From NCBI GenBank assembly GCA_023145575.1, contig JAGLDN010000198.1, positions 1 through 9,358 of the forward strand: a DNA stretch of 9,358 bases. Reading direction: 5' to 3'. The position numbers and the translations under genes are program-made. The notes beneath the pieces are model-generated. The model did no database searches and was not told the DNA's origin. It was given only the letters and a program-made list of their open reading frames with translations. How positions within the stretch are numbered: the stretch's first letter is position 1; every line of letters begins with the position of its first letter. This stretch comes from Psychromonas sp. GTDB taxonomy: Bacteria > Pseudomonadota > Gammaproteobacteria > Enterobacterales > Psychromonadaceae. This document shows positions 1 through 6,686 of the stretch, piece by piece.

Positions 1-99
1 TGCTGTTATGCCTTGATCTGATGTCCGAGCTAAAGCCTGGCAAAGCATAATGAAGTATCACGTGTATAAACCTTGACTACCAAAATTATAGGTTGTTCT
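1..99. other. Edge region with no assignable gene; imperfect inverted repeat
   Basis: I cannot assign a gene to these 99 bases. On the minus strand an ATG at 48 opens 16 codons to the window edge (MLCQALARTSDQGITA). It has no clear ribosome binding site and no resemblance I recognise to the thioesterase or ammonia-lyase genes that often follow apeJ. On the plus strand a frame entering from the edge ends at a TAA-TGA pair at 48-53 (LLCLDLMSELKPGKA), which could be the tail of a convergent gene. Bases 6-15 and 41-50 form an inverted repeat matching at 9 of 10 positions, with a 25-nt loop. No strong intrinsic terminator is visible after apeJ, so it is unclear whether the operon continues leftward. 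Confidence 0.3.
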
Positions 100-1827
100 T
101 TATTGCTTACTACGCTCTCCACTTAAACACCAAAAATCGTAAAAATTGTACCATTGTAGAGGCGCCTGTATAGCGTATGCCTGTAAACGATTTGCATATT
201 GTTGCACGACTCGCTCTAATTCTTGCTCACGCTTGTCTCTTACCAGCTTTATTTGATCACTAAAAAACTCAAAATACAGATCAAAAAACAGTTCTTTTCT
301 AGATTCATTTCGCAAGGCAAACAAGGTATAAACAGGCGCTTTTAAAATAGATGCCAATAAAAATGGCCCTTGTGGAAAGGGTGCCTTTTGTCCTAAAAAA
401 TCGACCCAAACAGCACGTGTTTCAACGCTTGCAGACGTCCTGTCGCCTACAATCACAATCCATTCACCCGCCTCAATTTTTTGATGCAATAAAATCGCCG
501 TGTCAGATCCAAGCTTATCAACCTGAATAATATTTAATTCACTATTAGCGTTTACAGCTTTCAATGTCCTAGTAAAATTTGACGAATGCTTGGTGAACAT
601 TAAGGCCGTAACTTTTACACCCAGATACCTTTTACTCAACGCACGACATAATTCTAAATTACCAAGATGTGATCCGATTAAAATAATTCCCTTTTTGTTT
701 TTAACAATTGTTTGTACATCCTCGCGACCGTGTACTATTAGACGGTTTTGTGCTATATCACCATTCCAAGCAGCAAATTTATCTAATAAAGTCAGTGAAA
801 AAGAATTTATATGCTGATAAACAGTCAGATTAGCGGGTATGGTTATCCCAGTTGCTAAGGCGTATTGGCGTAATTTATTGAAATAACCTTTACTACTTTG
901 TTTAATGCGCGTCGCCGAAATAGCAAAATAAAAAACAACTGGGGCTAGGAAAAATTTAAAAACTGATCGCCCAAATACTGAATAAGTGAGCACTAACATT
1001 TTAAGACCATAGTAAGTGCCGCGCTCCTGCATTCTTGACCAATGTCTGTGTTTTTGTGGTTTTTTCCCCCCTTGTCTTTTTAATCGTTTATTACGACTCA
1101 GTAAAGCTGGAATACGAGGTAACATTGCAAAAATTAGCTTGATATGCATTTGGCTAATCTTGATATTGTCTTGTAAAAAATCAAAATGAGAAAGACCATT
1201 TTTAGGATAAATAACCTTTGTATCAACAAAACGAATATCTCCATCATTCCAATAAAAACGCACCATGACTTCAATATCAAACTCCATTCTTTTGCCGAAT
1301 TTATATTGAGAAAATAACGCAACCATTTGCGGGATTGGGTAGACTCTGAAACCACACATTGTATCTTTAATTGACAAAGAAAGTGTTTCAATCCAAACTA
1401 AAAAATGCGTGAGGTAACGCCCATAGAAGCGCCGCCTAGAGATTGACTCATCAAAAACAGGGCAACCTGAGATAAGGGAGTTTTGGTGCGCCTTTGACTG
1501 CGTCACTAAATTGATTAACACGTTTAAATCATGTTGTCCATCAGCATCAATTTGTATTGCATGGCTATATCCGAGCCGATGTGCGTGTTCAATACCTTCA
1601 ATAACAGCGCCACCTTTGCCTGTATTATTTGCTAGCGTGATAATATGACAGATGCTTTCTAGCCGAGAAATATAGTGTTTCGTATTGCAATCGCTGGCAT
1701 CATCAACAATAAGAATAGGGTAGTCATATTGCTGCTGTAACTTCTCTACAACCCCCTCGAGTGTCGGCCCATGGTTAAAACAAGGTATTAAAAACAAAGG
1801 ATTGAAAAGACGCGTTTCCTTACTCAT
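100..1827 (-). CDS. apeJ: ApeJ-like glycosyltransferase-acyltransferase fusion (APE lipid assembly)
   Basis: This 575-aa protein joins two enzymes. Residues 8 to about 235 are a GT-A family 2 glycosyltransferase: the nucleotide-binding start has VDDASD (41-46), the metal-binding DAD is at 94-96 followed by GQHD, and DTMCGFRVYP lies at 155-164. After a basic linker and a hydrophobic stretch (about 278-303), residues 330-575 resemble LpxL/HtrB acyltransferases, with catalytic HX4E in SHLGNLE (His387, Glu392), GDRTS (461-465), FLGQKAPFPQGP (477-488) and a C-terminal QWYNFYDFW (558-566). Fusions of this type are a hallmark of aryl polyene clusters, where they are thought to add a sugar and an acyl chain to the polyene at the inner membrane. 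I chose ATG 1827, which overlaps apeI by 8 nt. A GTG at 1884 would add 19 residues but forces a 65-nt overlap and lies ahead of the usual GT2 start. Confidence 0.88.
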   Translation of the reverse strand: MSKETRLFNPLFLIPCFNHGPTLEGVVEKLQQQYDYPILIVDDASDCNTKHYISRLESICHIITLANNTGKGGAVIEGIEHAHRLGYSHAIQIDADGQHDLNVLINLVTQSKAHQNSLISGCPVFDESISRRRFYGRYLTHFLVWIETLSLSIKDTMCGFRVYPIPQMVALFSQYKFGKRMEFDIEVMVRFYWNDGDIRFVDTKVIYPKNGLSHFDFLQDNIKISQMHIKLIFAMLPRIPALLSRNKRLKRQGGKKPQKHRHWSRMQERGTYYGLKMLVLTYSVFGRSVFKFFLAPVVFYFAISATRIKQSSKGYFNKLRQYALATGITIPANLTVYQHINSFSLTLLDKFAAWNGDIAQNRLIVHGREDVQTIVKNKKGIILIGSHLGNLELCRALSKRYLGVKVTALMFTKHSSNFTRTLKAVNANSELNIIQVDKLGSDTAILLHQKIEAGEWIVIVGDRTSASVETRAVWVDFLGQKAPFPQGPFLLASILKAPVYTLFALRNESRKELFFDLYFEFFSDQIKLVRDKREQELERVVQQYANRLQAYAIQAPLQWYNFYDFWCLSGERSKQ

Positions 1828-2188
1828 TATTAGAAAGCTTAATACGGCCAGATGAATATTGTTTTTTATCTTGCGCGGTTGCACCTAGGAATTTAAAGTA
1901 CAATTTTTGTGCGCTTTTACGCCATTGCAAATTTAATTCTATAACGCTATCAGGCAAGATCGGCACCTGAAACTTAATGACTTCCATCCCTTCAAAGTAC
2001 TTAGGGCAATGAAGTAAATTTTGACCATAAAAAATAGCCCAATCAATTTGAGTAACGCCAGCTAAAACAGGAAAATGATTAAAATGTCCTTGAAAATAAA
2101 TTAATTCAGGTTGGATAAATAAAATTAGGCTTAGTTTATCAACACTGTGAGACTGTTCAATGATCTTAGGCTTATTTGGTGCTGTCAT
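1820..2188 (-). CDS. apeI: ApeI-like hotdog-fold 3-hydroxyacyl-ACP dehydratase
   Basis: This is a single-hotdog protein of 122 aa, the size expected for ApeI. The FabA/FabZ-type active-site stretch FQGHFNHFPVLAGV (32-45) carries the likely catalytic His35, followed by the central helix TQIDWAI. The family dehydrates the 3-hydroxyacyl-ACP intermediate in each elongation round to give the conjugated double bonds of the polyene. In described systems a second dehydratase (ApeP) exists, but it is not in this window. The start overlaps the apeH stop as ATGA (4 nt), which points to translational coupling, and AAAGGGA lies about 11 nt upstream. The alternative is a generic FabZ-like or thioesterase hotdog protein, but the G-H-F-x3-P spacing and the neighbours favour ApeI. 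Confidence 0.85.
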   Translation of the reverse strand: MTAPNKPKIIEQSHSVDKLSLILFIQPELIYFQGHFNHFPVLAGVTQIDWAIFYGQNLLHCPKYFEGMEVIKFQVPILPDSVIELNLQWRKSAQKLYFKFLGATAQDKKQYSSGRIKLSNNE

Positions 2189-3561
2189 GTCGTTTTTATC
2201 CCTTTAGTAAATAAGCGAGTAAGATCCTTGTACAGGCATTTCCCTTGTGCATTAATTGGAAACTCAACAACCGTTCGATATTGCCTTGGAATAGCAACAG
2301 GCTCAACTCTCTGCCTTAATTTTTGACGTAATAGGATCCAAAATTTACCTTCCCCGATGGTTTGTAATTTCCTTTCACCTTGTTGAGTGAGTTTAAGTAT
2401 TGCACCTAGATAATCACGATTTGGTGCCTTTATAACAATTACTTTTGCTTCATTTATCCATGCTAGCAGCATTAAACTTTTTTCAATTTCACGCAAAGAT
2501 ACGCGGTTTTCTTCAATTTTAACAATCTTATCAACACGTCCCTTTAAAATAAATTGACCATCATTAAGTAATTCACATTGATCACTTGTTTGATAAAAAT
2601 CCTCAGAGGGGATCCAAGGAGATTTAACAGCTAAGCATTCATGCAACCCTAATTTTACCTGTAATTCCCCAAAAAACTGCCACCTTGTATTCTTCGTTTT
2701 TTGTTGCCGAAATCCAATAGCGCCAGTTTCTGTACTGCCATATATTTCAATTGGCACGCACTTTATATAACTAAAATTTAAAAATGCATCATCAAAATCC
2801 AACGAAGATCCTGAGCTAAAAACTGCGCGATAGCCCCGCGTTTCCCTTCCAGAAATCAAACGTTTAAGTAACGCTGGACTACTAATTAAGACGTTATTCG
2901 ATTGCGCATTTTTAATAAGTTGTTCTGGATAAAGTAACTCATTACGCTGAATTGGCAAACCTGCACTAATCGGCCAGAGTACTCTAAATAATAACCCATA
3001 AAGATGATGAGGCGGTACTGTGCTGACAATATGAGCACCTTGTAACAGATCACCCCACTGTGCTTGCAGTACATTTACTTCGCAAGCTAAGTTAGCCAAT
3101 GTTTTATGCACTGCTTTAGGCTCACCACTCGATCCTGATGTAAAAATAGTTAACTTTATCTGTTGTATATCTAACTCATTCAAGATAGGCGGAGTTGTTT
3201 TCGCTGATTTATTGACGTAAGGAAGCAAACAGACATTACTATCTATTTGCATCAAATTTACATCATCAATAAGCATGCCATCAAAATGTATTTCACCTAA
3301 ATGCCTTACTATTTCACATTGTTGATTACTCGATAAAATGAGCGTTTTATTTGCATAACTCGCAGCAAAAAATGCAACAGCAAAGAAGTAACTATCATGA
3401 CAGTAAATAGCCCAACGATCTTCTTTTTGCTGATGTAGATATTGCCTTAAGTCTCGGACATCCTGACAAAAATCTGCCCATGTTTTATTTTCAGGATGAA
3501 ACGCAAACAACGCATCTGGCGCTCTTTTACTTAGCAACAGCGATCCTAAAGAATTAAACAT
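2185..3561 (-). CDS. apeH: ApeH-like adenylate-forming ligase (aryl starter activation)
   Basis: This is an ANL-superfamily enzyme of 458 aa from the chosen start. The phosphate-binding A3 loop is FTSGSSGEPKAVHK (140-153), the A5 motif is YGSTETG (274-280), YQTSD (323-327) stands for the A7 aspartate, the hinge A8 motif is GRVDKIVKI (341-349), and the A10 catalytic lysine is in PINAQGK (Lys441). All expected catalytic elements are therefore present. In aryl polyene pathways this enzyme activates a 4-hydroxybenzoate-type starter with ATP and loads it on an ACP (ApeF or ApeE). Its substrate here is inferred from context, not read from the sequence. ATG 3561 matches the usual family N-terminus and overlaps apeG by 8 nt. 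ATG 3582 would add seven residues and has a purine-rich stretch upstream, so it is a real alternative. Confidence 0.86.
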   Translation of the reverse strand: MFNSLGSLLLSKRAPDALFAFHPENKTWADFCQDVRDLRQYLHQQKEDRWAIYCHDSYFFAVAFFAASYANKTLILSSNQQCEIVRHLGEIHFDGMLIDDVNLMQIDSNVCLLPYVNKSAKTTPPILNELDIQQIKLTIFTSGSSGEPKAVHKTLANLACEVNVLQAQWGDLLQGAHIVSTVPPHHLYGLLFRVLWPISAGLPIQRNELLYPEQLIKNAQSNNVLISSPALLKRLISGRETRGYRAVFSSGSSLDFDDAFLNFSYIKCVPIEIYGSTETGAIGFRQQKTKNTRWQFFGELQVKLGLHECLAVKSPWIPSEDFYQTSDQCELLNDGQFILKGRVDKIVKIEENRVSLREIEKSLMLLAWINEAKVIVIKAPNRDYLGAILKLTQQGERKLQTIGEGKFWILLRQKLRQRVEPVAIPRQYRTVVEFPINAQGKCLYKDLTRLFTKGIKTT

Positions 3562-4135
3562 AATTATCGCTTCGCTTTTCATTCTTTTTCTTTACATGCA
3601 CGCGCGCAATAAACTCAATTGAAAATAATAAACCAATCAAGAAATAACTGATAAATCCGTTATAAAATGTCCAAATATCTAAGCTCATGAAGCTAGTTGT
3701 AAATGATATTGTCCCATTAAGGATAAAAAACAGACACCAAACCTTCGTGACGTTGCGCGTATAATGCACCGCATAATGAGGTAACTGAGGATCCTGCAAT
3801 CGAGCAAAACGTTCAATAATGGATTCTTTTTGCCATAAACTTATTAAAAACAAACTAAAAAACAACAGGTTAACGATCACTGGATAATAAGTAAACCAAC
3901 GTGTGTTTTTAAATAAATAAGCAAGCAAGACTAAGATGATACCTGCACCACTTCCTAGCCAGATCATATATCTAAATTCACTCAGAGGTTTCTGATTGGT
4001 CACCATCAGGCGCAAAAAAAATAATAAGCCAAGAAAGCCAGCAACAACTCCTATTCCCCATTGATTTAAACCATAATAAATAGCAAATGGATAGGCTAAT
4101 AAAACAATTCCCACAAGAAAAGACAACCATTTCAT
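3554..4135 (-). CDS. apeG: ApeG-like COG4648 integral membrane protein
   Basis: This 193-aa protein is very hydrophobic, with about six predicted membrane segments near residues 3-22, 27-46, 56-75, 83-101, 131-150 and 158-177, and a basic cytoplasmic tail (VKKKNEKR, 181-188). The loop ERFARLQDPQLP (108-119), followed by YTRNVTKVW and NGTISF, is the signature I associate with the COG4648 proteins found beside APE-type ligases. Its biochemical role is not established. The constant position between the ACPs and the ligase suggests a membrane anchor or transport partner for polyene assembly. Only 2 nt separate it from the apeF stop, its ribosome binding site is weak, and its end overlaps apeH, so its translation is probably coupled to its neighbours. 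Confidence 0.8.
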   Translation of the reverse strand: MKWLSFLVGIVLLAYPFAIYYGLNQWGIGVVAGFLGLLFFLRLMVTNQKPLSEFRYMIWLGSGAGIILVLLAYLFKNTRWFTYYPVIVNLLFFSLFLISLWQKESIIERFARLQDPQLPHYAVHYTRNVTKVWCLFFILNGTISFTTSFMSLDIWTFYNGFISYFLIGLLFSIEFIARVHVKKKNEKRSDNYV

Positions 4136-4137
4136 TA

Positions 4138-4392
4138 TTATTTTTTCATTAGTGCTTCAACAGCATTGACAACATCTTCGACAGTGCGCACGGATCTAAA
4201 ATTTTCAGGGTCGATTTTTTTACCCGTTATTTTTTGTAGATTGACGATCATATCAACCGCATCTATGCTATCAAGATCAAGATCTTCGCTCAATCGCGAA
4301 TCTAATTTAATGTTTTCATCTTTTAATTCAAATAGCTCAATTAATGTTTTTTTGATTTCAATAAAAATTTTATCTTTATTTACCTCTGACAT
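4138..4392 (-). CDS. apeF: ApeF-like acyl carrier protein
   Basis: This is an 84-aa acidic acyl carrier protein. The 4'-phosphopantetheine attachment site is Ser42 in LDLDSIDAVDM (38-48), followed by the normal ACP pattern of helices and GKKIDPENF, ending with VEDVVNAVEALMKK. It is typical in length and complete. In described APE systems the two ACPs carry the aromatic starter and the growing polyene between the ligase, ketosynthases, reductase and dehydratases. A good Shine-Dalgarno (AAAGGAT) lies 6-7 nt before the ATG, inside the last codons of the preceding ACP gene, and only 3 nt separate the two genes. The partition of labour between this ACP and its neighbour cannot be read from sequence. 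Confidence 0.9.
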   Translation of the reverse strand: MSEVNKDKIFIEIKKTLIELFELKDENIKLDSRLSEDLDLDSIDAVDMIVNLQKITGKKIDPENFRSVRTVEDVVNAVEALMKK

Positions 4393-4395
4393 TAT

Positions 4396-4653
4396 TTATC
4401 CTTTATTTTCGACAATATAATTCGCAAGCGTTTTAACCGAAGTAAAGTGTTCTCGTGTGTTTGTATCATCTGCATCAATGACAACGTTGTATTTTTTCTT
4501 CATTGCCAAACCGAGCTCAAGCGCATCAATTGAATCGAGTCCAAGTCCTTCTCCAAATAAAGGTGCATCTGTTTCGATGTCATCAATACTTAAATCTTCG
4601 AGATTTAATTCTTCAATGATAAGTTGTTTGATTTCATTGTGTAATTTTTCCAT
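4396..4653 (-). CDS. apeE: ApeE-like acyl carrier protein
   Basis: This 85-aa acyl carrier protein has its phosphopantetheine serine at Ser41 within FGEGLGLDSIDALELG (33-48). The FGEGLGLDSIDALE form, with an EGLGL lead rather than the EDLDL of its neighbour, is the variety usual in APE, xanthomonadin and flexirubin type clusters. It is strongly acidic in the N-terminal helix (EELNLEDLSIDDIETDA). It clearly differs from the adjacent ACP outside the DSID core, so the two are not a recent duplication. A Shine-Dalgarno AAGGT sits about 6 nt before the ATG, and a 24-nt gap separates the gene from apeD, the longest spacer within the operon. Confidence 0.9.
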   Translation of the reverse strand: MEKLHNEIKQLIIEELNLEDLSIDDIETDAPLFGEGLGLDSIDALELGLAMKKKYNVVIDADDTNTREHFTSVKTLANYIVENKG

Positions 4654-4677
4654 TTATTACCTTACAATCAATTTTAT

Positions 4678-5460
4678 TTAATGAATTTCTGATAAAAAAA
4701 GATGCTCTTCAAGATATTTACTTAAATTACGAACTGAAATAGAGGGTAACGTTCCACTCTCTATAAAATCAGAAATACGAACTTTAGACTTTATTTTTAT
4801 TTCAAATAAAGGTTTTTTGTCTGATACATGGTACCATTTTTTTTGTTTTGTTAGAATTGGAGGATTCACGCTAATATGCAACAAACGAAAATCTGTTTTT
4901 GTTTTGATCGCTATTTGCGCGGCGCCTCGATGCAGTTTAGAGATCTCACCTAGCGTTGTTCTTGTCCCCTCTGGGAAAATTAATATAACATTCCCCGCTT
5001 TTAACCATGCATCACAATCTTCAATTAAGGATTGACCATTTTGCTGTTGTATATATCCAGCGGCTTGTACTACCCCTTTCATAAAAAAGTTATGCCATAT
5101 TGATTTTTTAACTAGACAAACACATTGCGGCAAGCGAGACACGATAAGCACATAGTCAATCAAGCTAGGGTGATTGGCAAGGATAATACAGTTTTCATCC
5201 TCTTGGAATGATTTATCACCAACAAAACGATATTCGATCGCGCCCAAAAAGCGCATTGTTCCACAAAATAAGGCGAAGGATTGTTGAATAATTTTCCTAG
5301 CTTTTAATTCCCGCCTTGTTTTATTTTTAATACACAGGGTTAATACAGGGAAAATAATGAACGTAAGCACCACCCCCCCCATACCAAAAAAAACAAAGCT
5401 AATGCCCGTTGCTAACACCCGCCAATATTTATTCAATTTTTGTGAAGCGGTCATCATCAT
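4678..5460 (-). CDS. apeD: ApeD-like PlsC-family acyltransferase
   Basis: This 260-aa membrane-associated acyltransferase belongs to the 1-acylglycerol-3-phosphate acyltransferase family. A hydrophobic anchor spans about residues 15-45. Block I is NHPSLIDYV with the catalytic HX4D pair His97 and Asp102, and block III is FPEGTRT (162-168), which binds the phosphate of the acceptor. In APE clusters this protein is thought to acylate the lipid carrier of the polyene rather than serve bulk phospholipid synthesis; that role is inferred from the context. The first ATG overlaps the apeC stop as ATGA (4 nt). Three consecutive ATGs (5460, 5457, 5454) make the exact start uncertain by two residues, but GGAAT about 7 nt before the first favours 5460. 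Confidence 0.87.
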   Translation of the reverse strand: MMMTASQKLNKYWRVLATGISFVFFGMGGVVLTFIIFPVLTLCIKNKTRRELKARKIIQQSFALFCGTMRFLGAIEYRFVGDKSFQEDENCIILANHPSLIDYVLIVSRLPQCVCLVKKSIWHNFFMKGVVQAAGYIQQQNGQSLIEDCDAWLKAGNVILIFPEGTRTTLGEISKLHRGAAQIAIKTKTDFRLLHISVNPPILTKQKKWYHVSDKKPLFEIKIKSKVRISDFIESGTLPSISVRNLSKYLEEHLFLSEIH

Positions 5461-6185
5461 TTTTTATTCCAATGCCATGATTTATTATCACTTTCAATCG
5501 TTAAGCGTTTTTGCTTTGTAAGTAATAAGCTTAAAAACTCCAGAGCAATCGGCAATTCAAGACGACAATCTAACTTGTTTTTTTCCCATGAAAGTTGATA
5601 TTGATCACCAGACTCTATAATTAATCCCACTGCATACCCCAAATAATCTTGAGTTTCATACCCTTGGTAAAATACTGGCAAAGGCTCATCAAAATCAACA
5701 ATCAATACTTTATCATAGATATTATCTGCTAAATAAGCGCTTGCTTCAATCAGCGCACAAGGCAAAGAGTCATGCCCTGATGCCAATGAACAAACGGGTA
5801 TTGCACGTTGACTAATCATTGTAAATAATCCAGATGCCGTATTATGTACTGCTTGAGAAAAAGCAATTGGGGACGCGTCTTCGCCTTGCATTATATCATC
5901 TAATAATTTTGTTGTTCTGGTTAATTCCCCATGTCTGCTTGCAAAAATAATATAATCAATCGCCTTATTTTGACATAATACTAGCGACATTTGCACCGCT
6001 AATTTACTTAAACTACTCATCCGCCGACGGATCATCGAGGGGATTAAATCGCTTGCTGGCGGCGCGCATTTGGCTGGCCACTTTTTATTATTTTGTAACC
6101 ATATCTGCCATGCGCTTTTTTCAAATAAACCAGGAGATAAAGCTCCCCATTCTTTTACGCTATAACGAATTGCACTATGTTCCAT
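5457..6185 (-). CDS. apeC: ApeC-like ketosynthase chain-length factor
   Basis: This 242-aa protein matches the short beta-ketoacyl-synthase-like family typical of APE clusters. The recognisable core is FASRHGELTRTTKLLDD (81-97) followed by SPIAFSQAVHNTASGLFTM (105-123) and a conserved DFDEPLP (164-170). It is about half the length of a normal ketosynthase and shows no catalytic Cys-His-His set, so it should not condense on its own. In characterised systems ApeC pairs with the full-length ketosynthase ApeO and controls chain length; ApeO is not in this window. The ATG at 6185 is the first in frame after a stop and has only a weak ribosome binding site. No gene lies upstream on this strand in the window, so this appears to open the operon. 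Confidence 0.84.
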   Translation of the reverse strand: MEHSAIRYSVKEWGALSPGLFEKSAWQIWLQNNKKWPAKCAPPASDLIPSMIRRRMSSLSKLAVQMSLVLCQNKAIDYIIFASRHGELTRTTKLLDDIMQGEDASPIAFSQAVHNTASGLFTMISQRAIPVCSLASGHDSLPCALIEASAYLADNIYDKVLIVDFDEPLPVFYQGYETQDYLGYAVGLIIESGDQYQLSWEKNKLDCRLELPIALEFLSLLLTKQKRLTIESDNKSWHWNKK

Positions 6186-6315
6186 ATATGTTCATGCGAC
6201 CTATACCCATCATCAAGCAAAGAATATAATCATGATACTTCGAAATACAAGGTTAGCAAGATAAATCTTGCGCTTTTAACAAAAATGTGAAGTAATTATT
6301 GTTATATATCAAAAG

Positions 6316-6344
6316 ATTATATTGCGGTAATTTGCATCATTAAA
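6316..6344 (-). promoter_or_regulatory. Candidate promoter of the ape operon
   Basis: Read on the minus strand, a perfect TATAAT lies at 6321-6316 and TTTAAT at 6344-6339 with 17 nt between them, which fits a sigma-70-type promoter with a weak -35. Transcription would start near 6309 and give a leader of about 120 nt before apeC. The region is AT-rich, so chance matches are likely. Confidence 0.35.
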
Positions 6345-6350
6345 TTCGGT

Positions 6351-6356
6351 TATAAT
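6351..6356 (+). promoter_or_regulatory. Candidate -10 box for a leader or small RNA
   Basis: A perfect TATAAT is followed by ACTCCGACC, the kind of GC-richer stretch often seen near a start point. No good -35 sits at the usual spacing; TTGCAT at 6332-6337 is only 13 nt away. If used, it would transcribe the short ORF at 6413 and possibly read on toward the first OMP gene. Confidence 0.3.
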
Positions 6357-6412
6357 ACTCCGACCTAGAAAAGGTAATTCATAATTAAAATTATTTTTAG
6401 CTGAGGTTTTTT

Positions 6413-6439
6413 ATGAACAGGTTTGATCTGATGAGTTGA
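6413..6439 (+). other. Very short leader-like ORF MNRFDLMS with open continuation
   Basis: An ATG is preceded by GAGG with six Ts between, a reasonable ribosome binding site. It encodes eight residues (MNRFDLMS) and stops at TGA 6437-6439. The same frame then stays open for 44 codons to TAA 6572-6574. It may be a leader peptide, the start of a small gene broken by a nonsense change, or chance. I recognise no homologue. Confidence 0.25.
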
Positions 6440-6594
6440 TTTAAAGAGAATTTAAAGGGCTTTTTTAATTTATCCAACGCTCAGAGCCAAGAGAGAAATG
6501 TTAGTCTTATGCATAGCATCCGTAAGAATTTACCTGCCTGTTCGTTGCATTTTCATATCGTTTTAATAAAATAATAACTTGAGGACAAATATTT

Positions 6595-6612
6595 ACAAAC
6601 AAGCTATTTTAT
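6595..6612 (+). promoter_or_regulatory. Shared upstream motif ACAAACAAGCT, OMP copy 1
   Basis: ACAAACAAGCT (6595-6605) followed by a T-rich stretch occurs 50 nt before the -10 box. The identical 11-mer occurs 48 nt before the -10 of copy 3. Within it AAACA-AGC-TATTT is an imperfect inverted repeat. It is either an activator site or simple residue of the duplication. Confidence 0.4.
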
Positions 6613-6655
6613 AGTTTATCAAATATAATATTTTAATTGCTAAAAGTGTCATCAT

Positions 6656-6661
6656 TATAAT
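6656..6661 (+). promoter_or_regulatory. -10 box of OMP copy 1
   Basis: TATAAT lies 31 nt before the ATG at 6687 and is followed by GTTTAC, exactly as the TATACT of copy 3 (8571-8576) is followed by GTTTAC. Conservation of box, following hexamer and spacing between paralogues supports it. A -35 is poor (TTAATT at 6633-6638), which may mean help from an activator. Confidence 0.55.
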
Positions 6662-6686
6662 GTTTACTAAAATAGGAATAAGAAAC

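Larger units (their letters stand above)
6186..6686. other. 501-nt divergent intergenic region between ape operon and OMP genes
   Basis: The stretch separates the leftward ape operon from the rightward outer-membrane gene family. I find no convincing long gene in it. It contains a minus-strand promoter candidate (6316-6344), a plus-strand TATAAT (6351-6356), a short AT hairpin (6381-6394) followed by Ts, a leader-like ORF stopping at TGA (6413-6439) with an open continuation to 6574, a repeated ATTTAAAG (6439-6446 and 6450-6457), and the promoter of the first OMP gene. A regulatory RNA or leader transcript from about 6363 is possible but unproven. Confidence 0.5.

Noticed and set aside
590..817. 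Plus-strand 75-codon frame opposite apeJ
   Set aside because: Antisense to a well-supported gene, with no plausible product.
1134..1391. 85-codon minus-strand frame inside the apeJ gene
   Set aside because: It lies in another frame of a gene with strong family motifs and has no ribosome binding site or recognisable domain.
2886..3074. Minus-strand 62-codon frame within apeH
   Set aside because: Alternative frame of the ligase gene, no independent signals.
4166..4681. Two plus-strand frames (84 and 74 codons) opposite the ACP genes
   Set aside because: Ser-rich shadow translations typical of the reverse complement of acidic ACP genes.
4817..5035. Plus-strand 72-codon frame opposite apeD
   Set aside because: Shadow of a gene with intact catalytic motifs; no ribosome binding site of its own.
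6381..6394. AT palindrome followed by Ts as an intrinsic terminator
   Set aside because: Stem is only A-T pairs with a tiny loop in an AT-rich region; too weak to call.
6413..6574. Reading TGA as tryptophan (alternative genetic code) to join the short ORF
   Set aside because: apeC and apeH end in TGA at standard ATGA overlaps, so TGA works as a stop in this genome.
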